Positions 1 through 7,697 are shown, numbered from the stretch's first letter. The stretch: 8,892 nucleotides of DNA from Actinomycetota bacterium (GCA_023380915.1 JAMCSM010000198.1:1-8892); one strand, 5' to 3'. Numbers and translations are program-made. Notes: generated by a model not told the origin, from the letters alone.

Positions 1-1
1 T

Positions 2-358
2 TTTGGAGCTGTTATATTTATCATTTTTGCCAGTACAGATAAAATACTGATGTCAGAGTGGACTGTTCCTGCAGGTCAGACTTTTCAGCCACCCGATATT
101 CACTCAGGGGATGAACCTTACTATATCCTGAAAGGCAGGCCAACAATTTTTAATCCTGAGACGGGGCAATGCATACAGGCAAAAGAAGGAGATGTAATAC
201 TTATTCCTGCAAAAACGTGGCATAGCGTTTTTAATTTTACCGATCAGGAAGTTATCATAATTGCAATAATTGAAGGCCCCATGTGGGATGAAAGCGATAT
301 TGAGTTAGTTTCCAGTTTTAAGCTAAAAACAATTAAATACAAAAGCAAGGAAGAATAA
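2..358 (+). CDS. Cupin-domain protein, 5'-truncated by window start
   Basis: Small single-domain cupin (beta-barrel, probably metal-binding); its substrate is unknown. The frame is open to the first base of the window, so 118 residues are visible and the true start lies upstream. Cupin motif 1 is at visible residues 25-45: Gly25, His34, Glu38 and Gly45, but Asp32 (in D-I-H) stands where the first His of the usual HxH would be. Motif 2 is at residues 63-78 (Gly63, Pro69, His74, Asn78) and is close to consensus. Probable metal ligands are Asp32, His34, Glu38 and His74. It resembles the next gene around the H-x-G-D-E and L-K-G-R stretches, so the two look like diverged tandem paralogues. Cupins of this size include sugar isomerases, lyases and ligand-binding proteins; the sequence does not decide between them. 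The family call is firm, the function open. Confidence 0.8.
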   Translation, partial: FGAVIFIIFASTDKILMSEWTVPAGQTFQPPDIHSGDEPYYILKGRPTIFNPETGQCIQAKEGDVILIPAKTWHSVFNFTDQEVIIIAIIEGPMWDESDIELVSSFKLKTIKYKSKEE

Positions 359-380
359 ACAGCAAATAATATATAGACCA

Positions 381-407
381 ATATATTGTTGGCAAATATA
401 TTATTGG
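381..407. repeat. Pair of 12-bp direct repeats in the cupin-cupin gap
   Basis: ATATATTGTTGG at 381-392 and ATATATTATTGG at 396-407 match at 11 of 12 positions and are offset by 15 bases. A partial third copy, TATATTGG, is at 410-417. The complement of that 8-mer, CCAATATA, is at 378-385, so the region can also be read as an inverted repeat with 8-bp arms 24 bases apart. This could be an operator for the cupin and downstream genes, but in AT-rich DNA short repeats arise by chance and no promoter could be tied to it. Confidence 0.3.
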
Positions 408-461
408 GTTATATTGGCAGAATGAATAATGAATATAAGAATATAAATAATTATAAATTTT

Positions 462-467
462 AGGAGG
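462..467 (+). promoter_or_regulatory. Ribosome binding site fixing a GTG start
   Basis: AGGAGG lies four bases before the GTG at 472-474. This strong Shine-Dalgarno sequence supports GTG as the start of the second cupin gene, since no ATG is near it. Confidence 0.75.
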
Positions 468-471
468 AATT

Positions 472-894
472 GTGAAAACAATTAAAAACTTTATTGGGAA
501 TTGGCCGCTGGATACCGAAGATGCTAGAAAAGAAAAAAGACACATGCACATACCGCCAGAGAAAGCGCTGACTGTAATACATGGCAGTGAAAATGAAACA
601 AAAATGACATTTTTTATAAGCAATAATAGGTGCCATGTAGGGAAAATTGAAATATGCCAGGGAAAGAATACGGATCCCGAGACTCATAAAGGCGATGAAA
701 TACTGATGGTATTAAAAGGAAGAATTCAAATTGTTGTTTTAAGCGAAATTGAAGATGAAAAAGCTGTATCAAGAAAGGCATATAGCCTTGACGAAGGTAG
801 TAGATTCCTGATACCTGAAGGATATAAACATCAGTATTTTAATCTGAGTGCTGGTATAGCAGAAGTTTTGTTTACCATAGCTCCTGATTTATGA
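472..894 (+). CDS. Cupin-domain protein (second of a tandem pair)
   Basis: A 140-residue single-domain cupin starting at GTG, supported by AGGAGG just upstream. Motif 1 is at residues 64-83 with Gly64, His72, Glu76 and Gly83; Glu70 replaces the first His of HxH. Motif 2 at residues 109-124 fits the cupin pattern exactly (Gly109, Pro115, Gly117, His120, Asn124). Likely metal ligands are Glu70, His72, Glu76 and His120, giving one more acidic ligand than classical cupins. No signal peptide or membrane segment is seen, so it is probably cytoplasmic. It follows its paralogue by 113 bases and precedes the M81 gene by 60 bases on the same strand, so co-transcription is likely. A role as isomerase, epimerase or small-molecule binding protein in the surrounding catabolic cluster is an inference; no specific reaction can be assigned. 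Confidence 0.8.
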   Translation: MKTIKNFIGNWPLDTEDARKEKRHMHIPPEKALTVIHGSENETKMTFFISNNRCHVGKIEICQGKNTDPETHKGDEILMVLKGRIQIVVLSEIEDEKAVSRKAYSLDEGSRFLIPEGYKHQYFNLSAGIAEVLFTIAPDL

Positions 895-954
895 TAAATC
901 GTTATTCATGGTAAAGTTTATTAGATGAAAATGAATTAAGTTATTATTGAAGAT

Positions 955-2508
955 ATGAAAAAAAGAATTGCTATTGGGCAGGTATGGCAGGAGCAAAATA
1001 CCTTTTGTCCAATAAAAACAAATATTGCCGATTTTGAACAAAATGGTCTTTTTTTTGGGAAAGAGATTATAGATAAATTTACGGGAATAAATGAACTTGG
1101 CGGCTTCATAAAAGCTGCTGATGAATTTGAAGGCTATGATATAGAACTTTTGCCAACCATAAGGGCATGGGCATGGCCTAAAGGAAATGTTACAAAGTCA
1201 GCATATAAAAAAATTAAAAGTGAACTTATAAATTCTTTAAAAAAATCATTGCCGCTTGATGGAATACTGCTTGCACTTCATGGAGCAATGGTAGCAGAAG
1301 ATATATTTGATGCAGAAGGCGATATTTTGGAGACAATTCATAGTGAAATATCGAAAAAACTGCCCATAGCTGTTTCACTTGATCTGCATGCAAATATAAC
1401 TGAAAAAATGCTGGCAAATACCATTTTTATCGAAGGTTATCATACCTGTCCTCATATGGATTTATTCAAAACAGGTCATAAGACGGCGCAAGTTTTTTTT
1501 AATATTCTTGACGGTAAGCTTAACCTTAAAAAAGGATTCGTAAAGATTCCTATGATTACACCTGCAAGAATGCATAACACAAATTATGGGCCTTTTAGGA
1601 AAATATTTGATTATTTGGAGAAAATTGAAAATAAAAAAGATGTAGTGAGTGCATCTTTATTTGCAGTACAGCCATGGCTCGATGTGCCGGAATTAGGCTG
1701 GAGTGTGATTGTGTACGTCAATCTCAACCCTGATTCCAATTCTGAAAATTCAAAATATAAAATTAACAACATTGGGTATGAACAGAATCGCAAAGCTCAG
1801 GAATTTGCAGAAGAAATAACGGATTTGGTCTGGCAGATGCGCAAAGAATTTTTTATAAAGGAAACACTACCTGAAATTGCAATTCGGAAAGCTTCAAAAA
1901 TGGACAGGGGCTTGATGGTAATTTCTGATTCTGATTCAACCTTATCTGGCGGAACTGGTGATAATACCTGCATACTTTCAGAACTCATAAATCAAAATGT
2001 AAAATTTCCAGCTATTTTGACTATAGTGGATGTAGAAGTAGTACATAAAGCTATTAAAATTGGTTCAGGAAATACTATCACATGCAAAATTGGCGGGAAA
2101 ATGGATAGAATCTTCAGCAAATCATTAAATATAACTGCAAATATTAAAAAAATAATAGATGGGAAGTTTTTAATAGACGGACATATTGGTAAGAATTATG
2201 TAAATGTAGGGAAAGTTGCAGTTCTTGAAGTTGGTTCAGTTATAATACTGGTGAGTGAAAAAATGGGTCCTGTTTTTGAATTAAATGTTTATAAAAGTGC
2301 AGGATTTAATCCAGTGGATTTTAGAGTGGTGGTTGTAAAATCTCCCGTTGGATTCAGGGATGCTTATGAACCGATAGCCAACGAGATAATACTTGCAGAT
2401 TGTCCCGGACTATCTTCTTCGAATTTAAATAATTTTAATTTTAGGAATATTACACATCCATTTTTTCCGTTTGATGAGTTAAATAATTGGAAACCACCAG
2501 CGATATAA
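955..2508 (+). CDS. M81 family metallopeptidase/hydrolase (MlrC-like)
   Basis: A 517-residue protein of the MlrC family, named for the enzyme that finishes degradation of the cyclic peptide microcystin; most members have no known substrate. The N-terminal catalytic domain (about 1-295) shows E-Q-N-T-F with Glu13, L-H-G-A-M with His109, L-D-L-H-A-N with Asp143 and His145, and C-P-H with His167. Spacing from His109 to Asp143 (34) and from His145 to His167 (22) agrees with the metal and catalytic residues I recall for Sphingomonad MlrC. The C-terminal MlrC_C-type domain (about 305-517) has a loop ending G-G-T-G-D-N-T and the usual end with P-G-L-S-S and P-F-F-P-F-D. The usual D-N-P-G-G-G loop is altered to a D-S-T-L-S-G-G form. 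The ATG has only a weak, close GAAG before it. In this cluster it may hydrolyse an amide or peptide-like bond of the imported compound (inference). Confidence 0.88.
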   Translation: MKKRIAIGQVWQEQNTFCPIKTNIADFEQNGLFFGKEIIDKFTGINELGGFIKAADEFEGYDIELLPTIRAWAWPKGNVTKSAYKKIKSELINSLKKSLPLDGILLALHGAMVAEDIFDAEGDILETIHSEISKKLPIAVSLDLHANITEKMLANTIFIEGYHTCPHMDLFKTGHKTAQVFFNILDGKLNLKKGFVKIPMITPARMHNTNYGPFRKIFDYLEKIENKKDVVSASLFAVQPWLDVPELGWSVIVYVNLNPDSNSENSKYKINNIGYEQNRKAQEFAEEITDLVWQMRKEFFIKETLPEIAIRKASKMDRGLMVISDSDSTLSGGTGDNTCILSELINQNVKFPAILTIVDVEVVHKAIKIGSGNTITCKIGGKMDRIFSKSLNITANIKKIIDGKFLIDGHIGKNYVNVGKVAVLEVGSVIILVSEKMGPVFELNVYKSAGFNPVDFRVVVVKSPVGFRDAYEPIANEIILADCPGLSSSNLNNFNFRNITHPFFPFDELNNWKPPAI

Positions 2509-2650
2509 TTCTTTTTGAATAAAGGATTTTAGTAGTAGAAATCAGTATAGGAGATTTTTAGAAATAACATTATTGCTTAAAGATTATTTTCCTCAAGCAC
2601 TATCACAGTATTCTGTAATTAGAATAATATTTTTAACATTTTAAAAGTAT

Positions 2651-2659
2651 AAGGAGGTG
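2651..2659 (+). promoter_or_regulatory. Strong ribosome binding site for the NagB-like gene
   Basis: AAGGAGGTG is complementary to most of the 16S rRNA 3' end and ends five bases before the ATG at 2665. It is the strongest such site in the window and suggests high translation of the NagB-like gene after a 156-base gap. Confidence 0.8.
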
Positions 2660-2664
2660 CTACC

Positions 2665-3603
2665 ATGCAAGACTTTACCTATAGTCCGTCAGTATGGGTC
2701 CCTTTCAGAGATAAAAAAGTGATTGAAAGGGTAAGAAATATAAAAAGGAAGGATATTACCAAGCATCCAAATCCTGATTTTAAAATTAAAGTAGTAAAAG
2801 ATTCAGAAATGGAATTTATCTGGCTTATAGATATGTTTTACAGGATTAAAAAATCTGATGAAGAAAATAAAAAAGTGATTATGATAACCCCACAACCTGC
2901 ACCTCTTTATTCAAAAGTAGCATATCTTATAAATAAATTCAGGATAAATTGCAGGAATTTACATACATTCAATATGGATGAATATGCTGATGAAAATGGA
3001 AAAATAGCGCCTGAAACCTGGCCACAAGGTTTTATGTATGCAATGCTGCATAATTTTTATTTTCAGATTGACGAAAATTTAAGACCGCCAAGAAATCAGC
3101 TCACAGGCTTGTCCGATAAGAATATTAAAGATTATGGCAAAATGATAGCCGAGCATGGAGGAGCTGATATTTGTTACAGTGGCCCGGGATGGACTGGCCA
3201 TCTTGCATTTATTGAACCAGGAGTAAAAGGCAGTGAATTTGAAGCAGATTTAGAAGAATGGAAAAAGATGGGACCAAGAATTGTAACTTTAAATCCTTTT
3301 ACTATTGCCCAAAGTTCGCTACATGGAAGTTTTGGTATGAGCGGTGATCTTGCAATTGTACCTCCAAAAGCAGCAACCATAGGCCCTGCCGAAGTAATGG
3401 GAGCAAAATTTCGAATGGACTGGAATTATTTTACAGTATTAGGAACCAGTGTTTCATGGCAGAGATTTATAACAAGGCTTGTTGCGCATGGCCCCGTAAC
3501 ACCACTAATTCCTACATCGATTCTGCAGACATTAAGGACAGATTTTTATATCTCAGAATCTATTGCGCAGGATATTAATCCGGAATGGGATATAACATAT
3601 TAA
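2665..3603 (+). CDS. NagB-like (glucosamine-6-phosphate deaminase/isomerase family) protein, divergent active site
   Basis: A 312-residue protein of the NagB/6-phosphogluconolactonase fold; E. coli NagB (266 residues) turns glucosamine-6-phosphate into fructose-6-phosphate plus ammonia. The family call rests on F-N-M-D-E-Y at 102-107 (Asp105 matches the catalytic base Asp72) and G-H-L-A-F-I-E-P-G at 178-186 (His179 and Glu184 match His143 and Glu148). The third triad residue, Asp141, is Thr177 here. The phosphate-binding loop, T-G-G-T-P in NagB, reads T-P-Q-P-A-P at 75-80. An ungapped comparison after the E-P motif puts Leu219 at the phosphate-binding Arg172. About 33 extra residues precede the Asp105 motif. 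Ordinary glucosamine-6-phosphate deaminase activity is therefore doubtful; a related isomerase or deaminase on another amino sugar or aminocyclitol is more likely (inference). A strong ribosome site supports the start. The MttB-like gene follows after 46 bases. Confidence 0.8.
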   Translation: MQDFTYSPSVWVPFRDKKVIERVRNIKRKDITKHPNPDFKIKVVKDSEMEFIWLIDMFYRIKKSDEENKKVIMITPQPAPLYSKVAYLINKFRINCRNLHTFNMDEYADENGKIAPETWPQGFMYAMLHNFYFQIDENLRPPRNQLTGLSDKNIKDYGKMIAEHGGADICYSGPGWTGHLAFIEPGVKGSEFEADLEEWKKMGPRIVTLNPFTIAQSSLHGSFGMSGDLAIVPPKAATIGPAEVMGAKFRMDWNYFTVLGTSVSWQRFITRLVAHGPVTPLIPTSILQTLRTDFYISESIAQDINPEWDITY

Positions 3604-3649
3604 TAAAATATAGAAATCGTGACAATAAAAAAGTAAGAAAGAGAAAAAA

Positions 3650-5104
3650 ATGGGCAATCTTAACGGAAAAATAGCATTTCTAAATGATTACGAAATTGAA
3701 TTAATTCATAATAATAGTATTAATATACTTGCTGAAATAGGTTTTTTTATTCCCAATGAATTTATCCTTAATCTACTGGAAAAAAATAATTGTGAAGTTA
3801 ATTATGAGAATAAAATTGTAAAAGTTAATCCATCACTTATAGAAAAAGCATTAAATGAAATACCAAAAGAATTCACCTCAATCCCTTACCTAGATGATAA
3901 TAAAATCTCATTTAATGACGGCAATCTAAAACTGACTATGGATACCACACCTGATATTATTGAACTGTCAGGCAATAAAAAAAGAAGAGGAACTCTTGAA
4001 GATACATTAAAAGGTATTGTATTGGGCAATTATTTAAAAAGCATAAATACTGTTTCTGCTTATTGTTTGCCGGAAGACGTTCCTGCAAAATGTGCTGATG
4101 TCGTTTGCTATAGGAATCTTTTTATTTATTCAAAAAAACCTGTTACTACATGGACTTATTCTGCTAATTCAGCCAAATATATTATTGAAATGGCAAAAAT
4201 TTTAACAGGGGGTGAGGATGAACTGAAAAAGAAAAAACCTGTAACTTATTTTGCCGAATCAATAAGTCCGCTTAAATTTTCTCCTCATACACTTGAAATA
4301 ATGATTGAATATTCAAAGTATGAACAGCCTATATTTTTAGGGCCTATGGTAACAGCTGGAGGTTCAGGTCCAGTAACTTTAGCAGGAACTATTTCTTTAC
4401 AGAATGCTGAAGTTTTAATGGGAATAGTTATTCTTCATCTTTTAAATCCTAAACAACCAGTAGTTCATGCAAGTGTTTGTCATATTCTTGATATGAAAAC
4501 CGGCATTTGTTCATACGGTTCGCCAGAACAAACCCTTCTTTCATCCGGAGTAACACAACTGGCAAGAAGATACGGTCTTTCATGTTGCTGCAACATTCAT
4601 ATTTCTGATTCCAATTGCTGCGATTTTCAGAGAGGCTACGAAGCAGCTGCAAGTGCAGCATTTAGCATTGCAGCAGGTGCTGAAATGCTTTCGCTATATG
4701 GTTATGGTCCGGTTGGTGTTGTAGGTTCGGGTGTAGGGCTAAGTCTTGAACAAATGCTTATCGATGACGAAGGGCTTTCATATCTATCCAGAATCAGGAA
4801 GGGTTTTGAGGTAAATAGTCATACACTGGCATTTGATGTAATTAAAAAAGTCGGAATCGGAGGTAATTTTATACAGGAAGAGCATACATTCAATAATTTT
4901 AAAAAAGAGCAGTGGAACTGGGAATTATTTTTAAGACAAAATTATGTTAATTGGCAGGCAGAAGGAAGTAAAGATATATTGGTTAGGGCTAAACAAAAAT
5001 TAGATAAAATATTAACAGAAAATTATCCCCCCGAACCGGTAATTGATTCAAATAAAATTAAAATACTAAATGAAATAGAAAGGGAAGCAATAAAGAATTT
5101 ATGA
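3650..5104 (+). CDS. MttB-family (trimethylamine methyltransferase-like) protein without pyrrolysine
   Basis: A 484-residue TIM-barrel methyltransferase of the MttB superfamily. Characterised members move a methyl group from a quaternary or tertiary amine (trimethylamine, glycine betaine, proline betaine, carnitine) to a corrinoid protein. Family signatures are the I-S-P-L stretch near 205, T-A-G-G-S-G-P-V-T-L-A-G at 235-246, Q-N-A-E-V-L at 251-256, S-D-S-N..D-F-Q-R-G-Y-E ending at Glu331, and the C-terminal H-T-F-N-N-F and N-W-Q-A-E-G segments. The frame is uninterrupted and ends in TGA, with no in-frame TAG, so it is not a pyrrolysine enzyme like methanogen MttB. Residues 312-314 and 323-324 are all Cys, in the region where I expect the pyrrolysine site of MttB. 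The start has only a purine-rich AAGAAAGAG ahead. No corrinoid protein or reductive activase is in the window; they must lie elsewhere if it works as a methyltransferase. Substrate unknown. Confidence 0.9.
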   Translation: MGNLNGKIAFLNDYEIELIHNNSINILAEIGFFIPNEFILNLLEKNNCEVNYENKIVKVNPSLIEKALNEIPKEFTSIPYLDDNKISFNDGNLKLTMDTTPDIIELSGNKKRRGTLEDTLKGIVLGNYLKSINTVSAYCLPEDVPAKCADVVCYRNLFIYSKKPVTTWTYSANSAKYIIEMAKILTGGEDELKKKKPVTYFAESISPLKFSPHTLEIMIEYSKYEQPIFLGPMVTAGGSGPVTLAGTISLQNAEVLMGIVILHLLNPKQPVVHASVCHILDMKTGICSYGSPEQTLLSSGVTQLARRYGLSCCCNIHISDSNCCDFQRGYEAAASAAFSIAAGAEMLSLYGYGPVGVVGSGVGLSLEQMLIDDEGLSYLSRIRKGFEVNSHTLAFDVIKKVGIGGNFIQEEHTFNNFKKEQWNWELFLRQNYVNWQAEGSKDILVRAKQKLDKILTENYPPEPVIDSNKIKILNEIEREAIKNL

Positions 5105-5228
5105 ATATCATTTAAAGAATTTAAAATTTTGATATATTAATAATTGCCAATAATTAAATTAAAAAAAGACGATCCACAGTTAATTCTTAAAATATAATTT
5201 GTTAGCGTGTGATAAGAGTTTTAAATAT

Positions 5229-6704
5229 ATGAGTAGTTATCTTTGTTTTGATTTAGGAACTACAAAAATAAAATCCTCGCTTTTGAACGAAAGTGGGCAA
5301 ATAATCTATTTTTCAAGTATAGATGCTAAAACCTACTATGATAATGGCATATACCAGAAGCCGGAAGAATATTTCAATACTGTAATTAATGAAGTCAGCA
5401 TAATTAAAAAAAAGCATCCTGAGGAATTTAAAAAAACTGTAGCATTTATTTGCAGCGGACAGTTAGGTGGAATTTGCGGAATTGATAAAAATTGGAATGT
5501 CGTTTTTCCATGGACACATTCTATGGACAGCCGTTTTAGTATTTATGTCGATAGAATTGAAAAAGAAATTGGACAATTAGTGAGAATGAAATCCGGAGGC
5601 TACCCATTTTGTGCCGGGAAAATATTGTGGATAAAAAAGGATTTTCCTGAAATATATAAAAAAATTGCAAAATTCATTAGTTTGACCACCTATGTTTCAG
5701 GCAGAATATGTAACCTCAATATCGAATATGCATTTACAGATTACAGTTATCTTCCTTTTTGGGGGCTTGCTGATGTAATAAAAAGCAGATGGGATTCTGA
5801 AATATGCAGAAATTCCGGAATAGATATTGGAAAATTACCAAATATTTTAAAGCCATTTGAAATAATAGAAACGATACCAAAAAGAACTTTTGGCACTGAT
5901 GAAGATATAAAAGTTTTAGCTGGATGTGGTGATCAAGTAGCAGGATTTTTAGGTTCAGGTATATTTAATAAAAATGATATTGTTGATGTTACAGGTACCT
6001 ACACGGTACTTGGATACTGCAGCAATGAATTTAAAATCGATTTAAAACATAGAGTCTTTAGCTCTATTTATTCAGGAATCAAAGATATCTTTTATCAAAT
6101 AGCAGTAATTGCAGCAGGCGGTTACACTTATAAATGGTTTATTGAAAAATTTAATTATAAACCAGCCTTATTCTTTGAAGACTATAAAAGTTCAAAAGGC
6201 CTCTACTTTATACCTTATATTGGCGGAAGATACCATCCTGTACAACCTTATTATGATGGTTCATGGATTGGTATAAGCTGGGAGCACACTCTGGATGATT
6301 TCTATGCATCATTGCTTGAATCATTTGGTTATGAGTTTAACTTTTATCTTGAACCATTAAGGCAGTTAAATAACTTAACTGGTAGTGATTTGAAGGAAAT
6401 AAAAGTAATTGGAGGGGGTTCAGAAGATAATTTCTGGAGCAACATAAAAACAAATATACTGAATTTAAAATATTTAAAATTAAACAAGCTGCCATTTGAG
6501 ATAATGGGGCTTTTCCTTATTGCAAAATATAAAGATAGAATAAAAGATGGCTATAAAAAATTACTGGCAAATAAAATTATTTACACAGAAAAGATAATCT
6601 TTCCCAATCAACGAATAGTCAACTCTTATATAAAAAGTAAGGAAAACTATATAAAAATAATCAATGATCTGGGTAAAATTTATTTTAAAATAAAAAATAA
6701 CTAG
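5229..6704 (+). CDS. FGGY-family carbohydrate kinase
   Basis: A 491-residue ATP-dependent sugar or polyol kinase of the FGGY family. The N-terminal half begins with the phosphate-1 motif F-D-L-G-T-T (Asp8), followed by C-S-G-Q-L-G-G at 75-81, where xylulokinases have G-Q-M-H-G. G-C-G-D-Q at 232-236 carries the probable catalytic base Asp235, V-T-G-T at 254-257 is the phosphate-2 loop, and V-I-G-G-G-S around 393-398 is the adenosine motif. All catalytic elements are present, so it should be active, but the substrate cannot be read off; the missing His in the SGQ motif argues against plain xylulokinase. The start chosen is ATG 5229, which puts the phosphate-1 motif eight residues in, as is usual, and has AAGAG ten bases upstream. 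An in-frame TTG at 5199 would add ten residues. The gene ends in TAG and lies 39 bases before the creatininase-family gene, in a likely shared transcript. Confidence 0.88.
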   Translation: MSSYLCFDLGTTKIKSSLLNESGQIIYFSSIDAKTYYDNGIYQKPEEYFNTVINEVSIIKKKHPEEFKKTVAFICSGQLGGICGIDKNWNVVFPWTHSMDSRFSIYVDRIEKEIGQLVRMKSGGYPFCAGKILWIKKDFPEIYKKIAKFISLTTYVSGRICNLNIEYAFTDYSYLPFWGLADVIKSRWDSEICRNSGIDIGKLPNILKPFEIIETIPKRTFGTDEDIKVLAGCGDQVAGFLGSGIFNKNDIVDVTGTYTVLGYCSNEFKIDLKHRVFSSIYSGIKDIFYQIAVIAAGGYTYKWFIEKFNYKPALFFEDYKSSKGLYFIPYIGGRYHPVQPYYDGSWIGISWEHTLDDFYASLLESFGYEFNFYLEPLRQLNNLTGSDLKEIKVIGGGSEDNFWSNIKTNILNLKYLKLNKLPFEIMGLFLIAKYKDRIKDGYKKLLANKIIYTEKIIFPNQRIVNSYIKSKENYIKIINDLGKIYFKIKNN

Positions 6705-6743
6705 ATTTTCAAAAATGAATAATAAAATTGGAAAGGATTTTAT

Positions 6744-7535
6744 ATGTCTGTAAAATTTGAAGAAAAATCATGGGTAGAGCTGAAAAAATATATTGATAAT
6801 AATGGTTTAATATTAATCCCTATAGGTGCTATTGAAGAACACGGACCACATTTACCTGTAAATACTGATATGGTAATAGGCAGTAAAATAACCCTGGCCG
6901 TAGCAGAGAAAATAAAAGATAAAATTCCTGTACTTGTTACACCTGATATGTGGCAGGCATATAATGGAGAATTCATAAGAAAAAATTGGCCTGGTTCACT
7001 GACAGTAAGCCAGGATACTCAAAAATCCATGCTTTTTGATATTACTGAAAGTATTATAAAAATGGGTTTTAAAAATATAATTTATATAAATAGCCATGGC
7101 CAGAATTTATTTACAATGGAAGCTGTCATAAGACTTATTGCAGATGAATACAATATTCATATTCCATATGTTTTTGAATATAAAATTTTTACAGAATCCT
7201 TTTTAAAAGAAAATCGAAAAAGTGAAATTGGTGGCATATGCCATTCATGTGAATACGAAACTTCACTGATGCTTTATCTTACAGACCTTGTAGATATGAA
7301 CAAGGCTGAAAAAAATTTAGCTACTTATAATTCCAAATTTAGAAATACTGATGGGGTACAGGGCAGAAGCAGAGTTTACTGGTCTACATGGGCTCTTGAA
7401 AAAACAAAATCCGGAGTATTGGGAGACCCAACAGTTTCAACAAAAGAGATGGGTGAAAAACTTTTTAATTACCTGGTCAATGAAATCAGTGAATTTGCAA
7501 TTGAGTTTTATGAGTTTAATAAAAAGAACCACTGA
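6744..7535 (+). CDS. Creatininase-family metal-dependent amidohydrolase
   Basis: A 263-residue cytoplasmic hydrolase of the creatininase family, close to the usual 230-270. Metal-site motifs are E-E-H-G-P-H-L-P-V-N-T-D at 31-42, where Glu31, His33 and Asp42 match Glu34, His36 and Asp45 of Pseudomonas creatininase. N-S-H-G-Q-N at 116-121 gives His118 (matching His120), and C-H-S-C-E-Y-E-T-S at 166-174 supplies Glu170 and Glu172. W-P-G-S-L-T-V at 82-88 is also typical. Gln120 stands where creatininase has the ligand Glu122 and many relatives have Gly, so true creatininase activity is not implied. The family also holds mycofactocin MftE and, as I recall, a 3-dehydro-scyllo-inosose hydrolase of the Thermotoga inositol pathway; opening a ring or amide of a cyclitol or amino sugar would fit here (inference). 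GGAAAGGA six bases before the ATG supports the start. Confidence 0.9.
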   Translation: MSVKFEEKSWVELKKYIDNNGLILIPIGAIEEHGPHLPVNTDMVIGSKITLAVAEKIKDKIPVLVTPDMWQAYNGEFIRKNWPGSLTVSQDTQKSMLFDITESIIKMGFKNIIYINSHGQNLFTMEAVIRLIADEYNIHIPYVFEYKIFTESFLKENRKSEIGGICHSCEYETSLMLYLTDLVDMNKAEKNLATYNSKFRNTDGVQGRSRVYWSTWALEKTKSGVLGDPTVSTKEMGEKLFNYLVNEISEFAIEFYEFNKKNH

Positions 7536-7692
7536 ACCTGGTTATAATATAAGTTACTAACATATTGATTAATATTTTCTGAATTTCTAGTTATTTTCTA
7601 AAGGATTAGCATTTTGAGATAGATTTTGAAAAATTTTAAATTTTAATCAATTATTTATTCAAAACTCATAGTTTTTAAAATATTTTAAGGTC

Positions 7693-7697
7693 AGGAG
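7693..7697 (+). promoter_or_regulatory. Ribosome binding site of the NagA-like gene
   Basis: AGGAG lies five bases before the ATG at 7703. The start gives an N-terminus (K-N-L-I-L-K-N-G) typical of amidohydrolases of this family, so the site and the start support each other. Confidence 0.7.

Noticed and set aside
50..358. ATG at 50 as the true start of the first cupin gene
   Set aside because: The frame continues upstream without a stop to base 2, the added residues look like the first cupin strand and align with the second cupin, and there is no ribosome site before base 50. The gene is cut by the window.
2609..2626. Hairpin TATTCT-GTAATT-AGAATA followed by a T-rich run, as a terminator after the M81 gene
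   Set aside because: The stem is only six mostly A-T pairs and the T run is broken, too weak for a confident intrinsic terminator.
3650..5104. Trimethylamine as the specific substrate of the MttB-like protein
   Set aside because: The family name is misleading for non-pyrrolysine members, which use varied betaines; the sequence alone does not show the substrate.
5199..5228. TTG at 5199 as start of the sugar kinase
   Set aside because: It has no good ribosome site and adds ten residues ahead of a normal FGGY start; the ATG at 5229 puts the first motif where the family has it.
6702..6704. TAG ending the kinase gene as a possible pyrrolysine codon
   Set aside because: Reading through adds only five codons before TAA, the kinase domain is already complete, and no pyrrolysine genes are visible.
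7543..7548. TATAAT in the gap before the NagA-like gene (also at 5193-5198 before the kinase)
   Set aside because: No acceptable -35 hexamer lies 16-18 bases upstream of either, and such hexamers are frequent by chance in this AT-rich DNA.
7351..7560. Open frame of 69 codons overlapping the end of the creatininase-family gene
   Set aside because: It is in another frame of a well-supported gene, with no ribosome site or recognisable domain.
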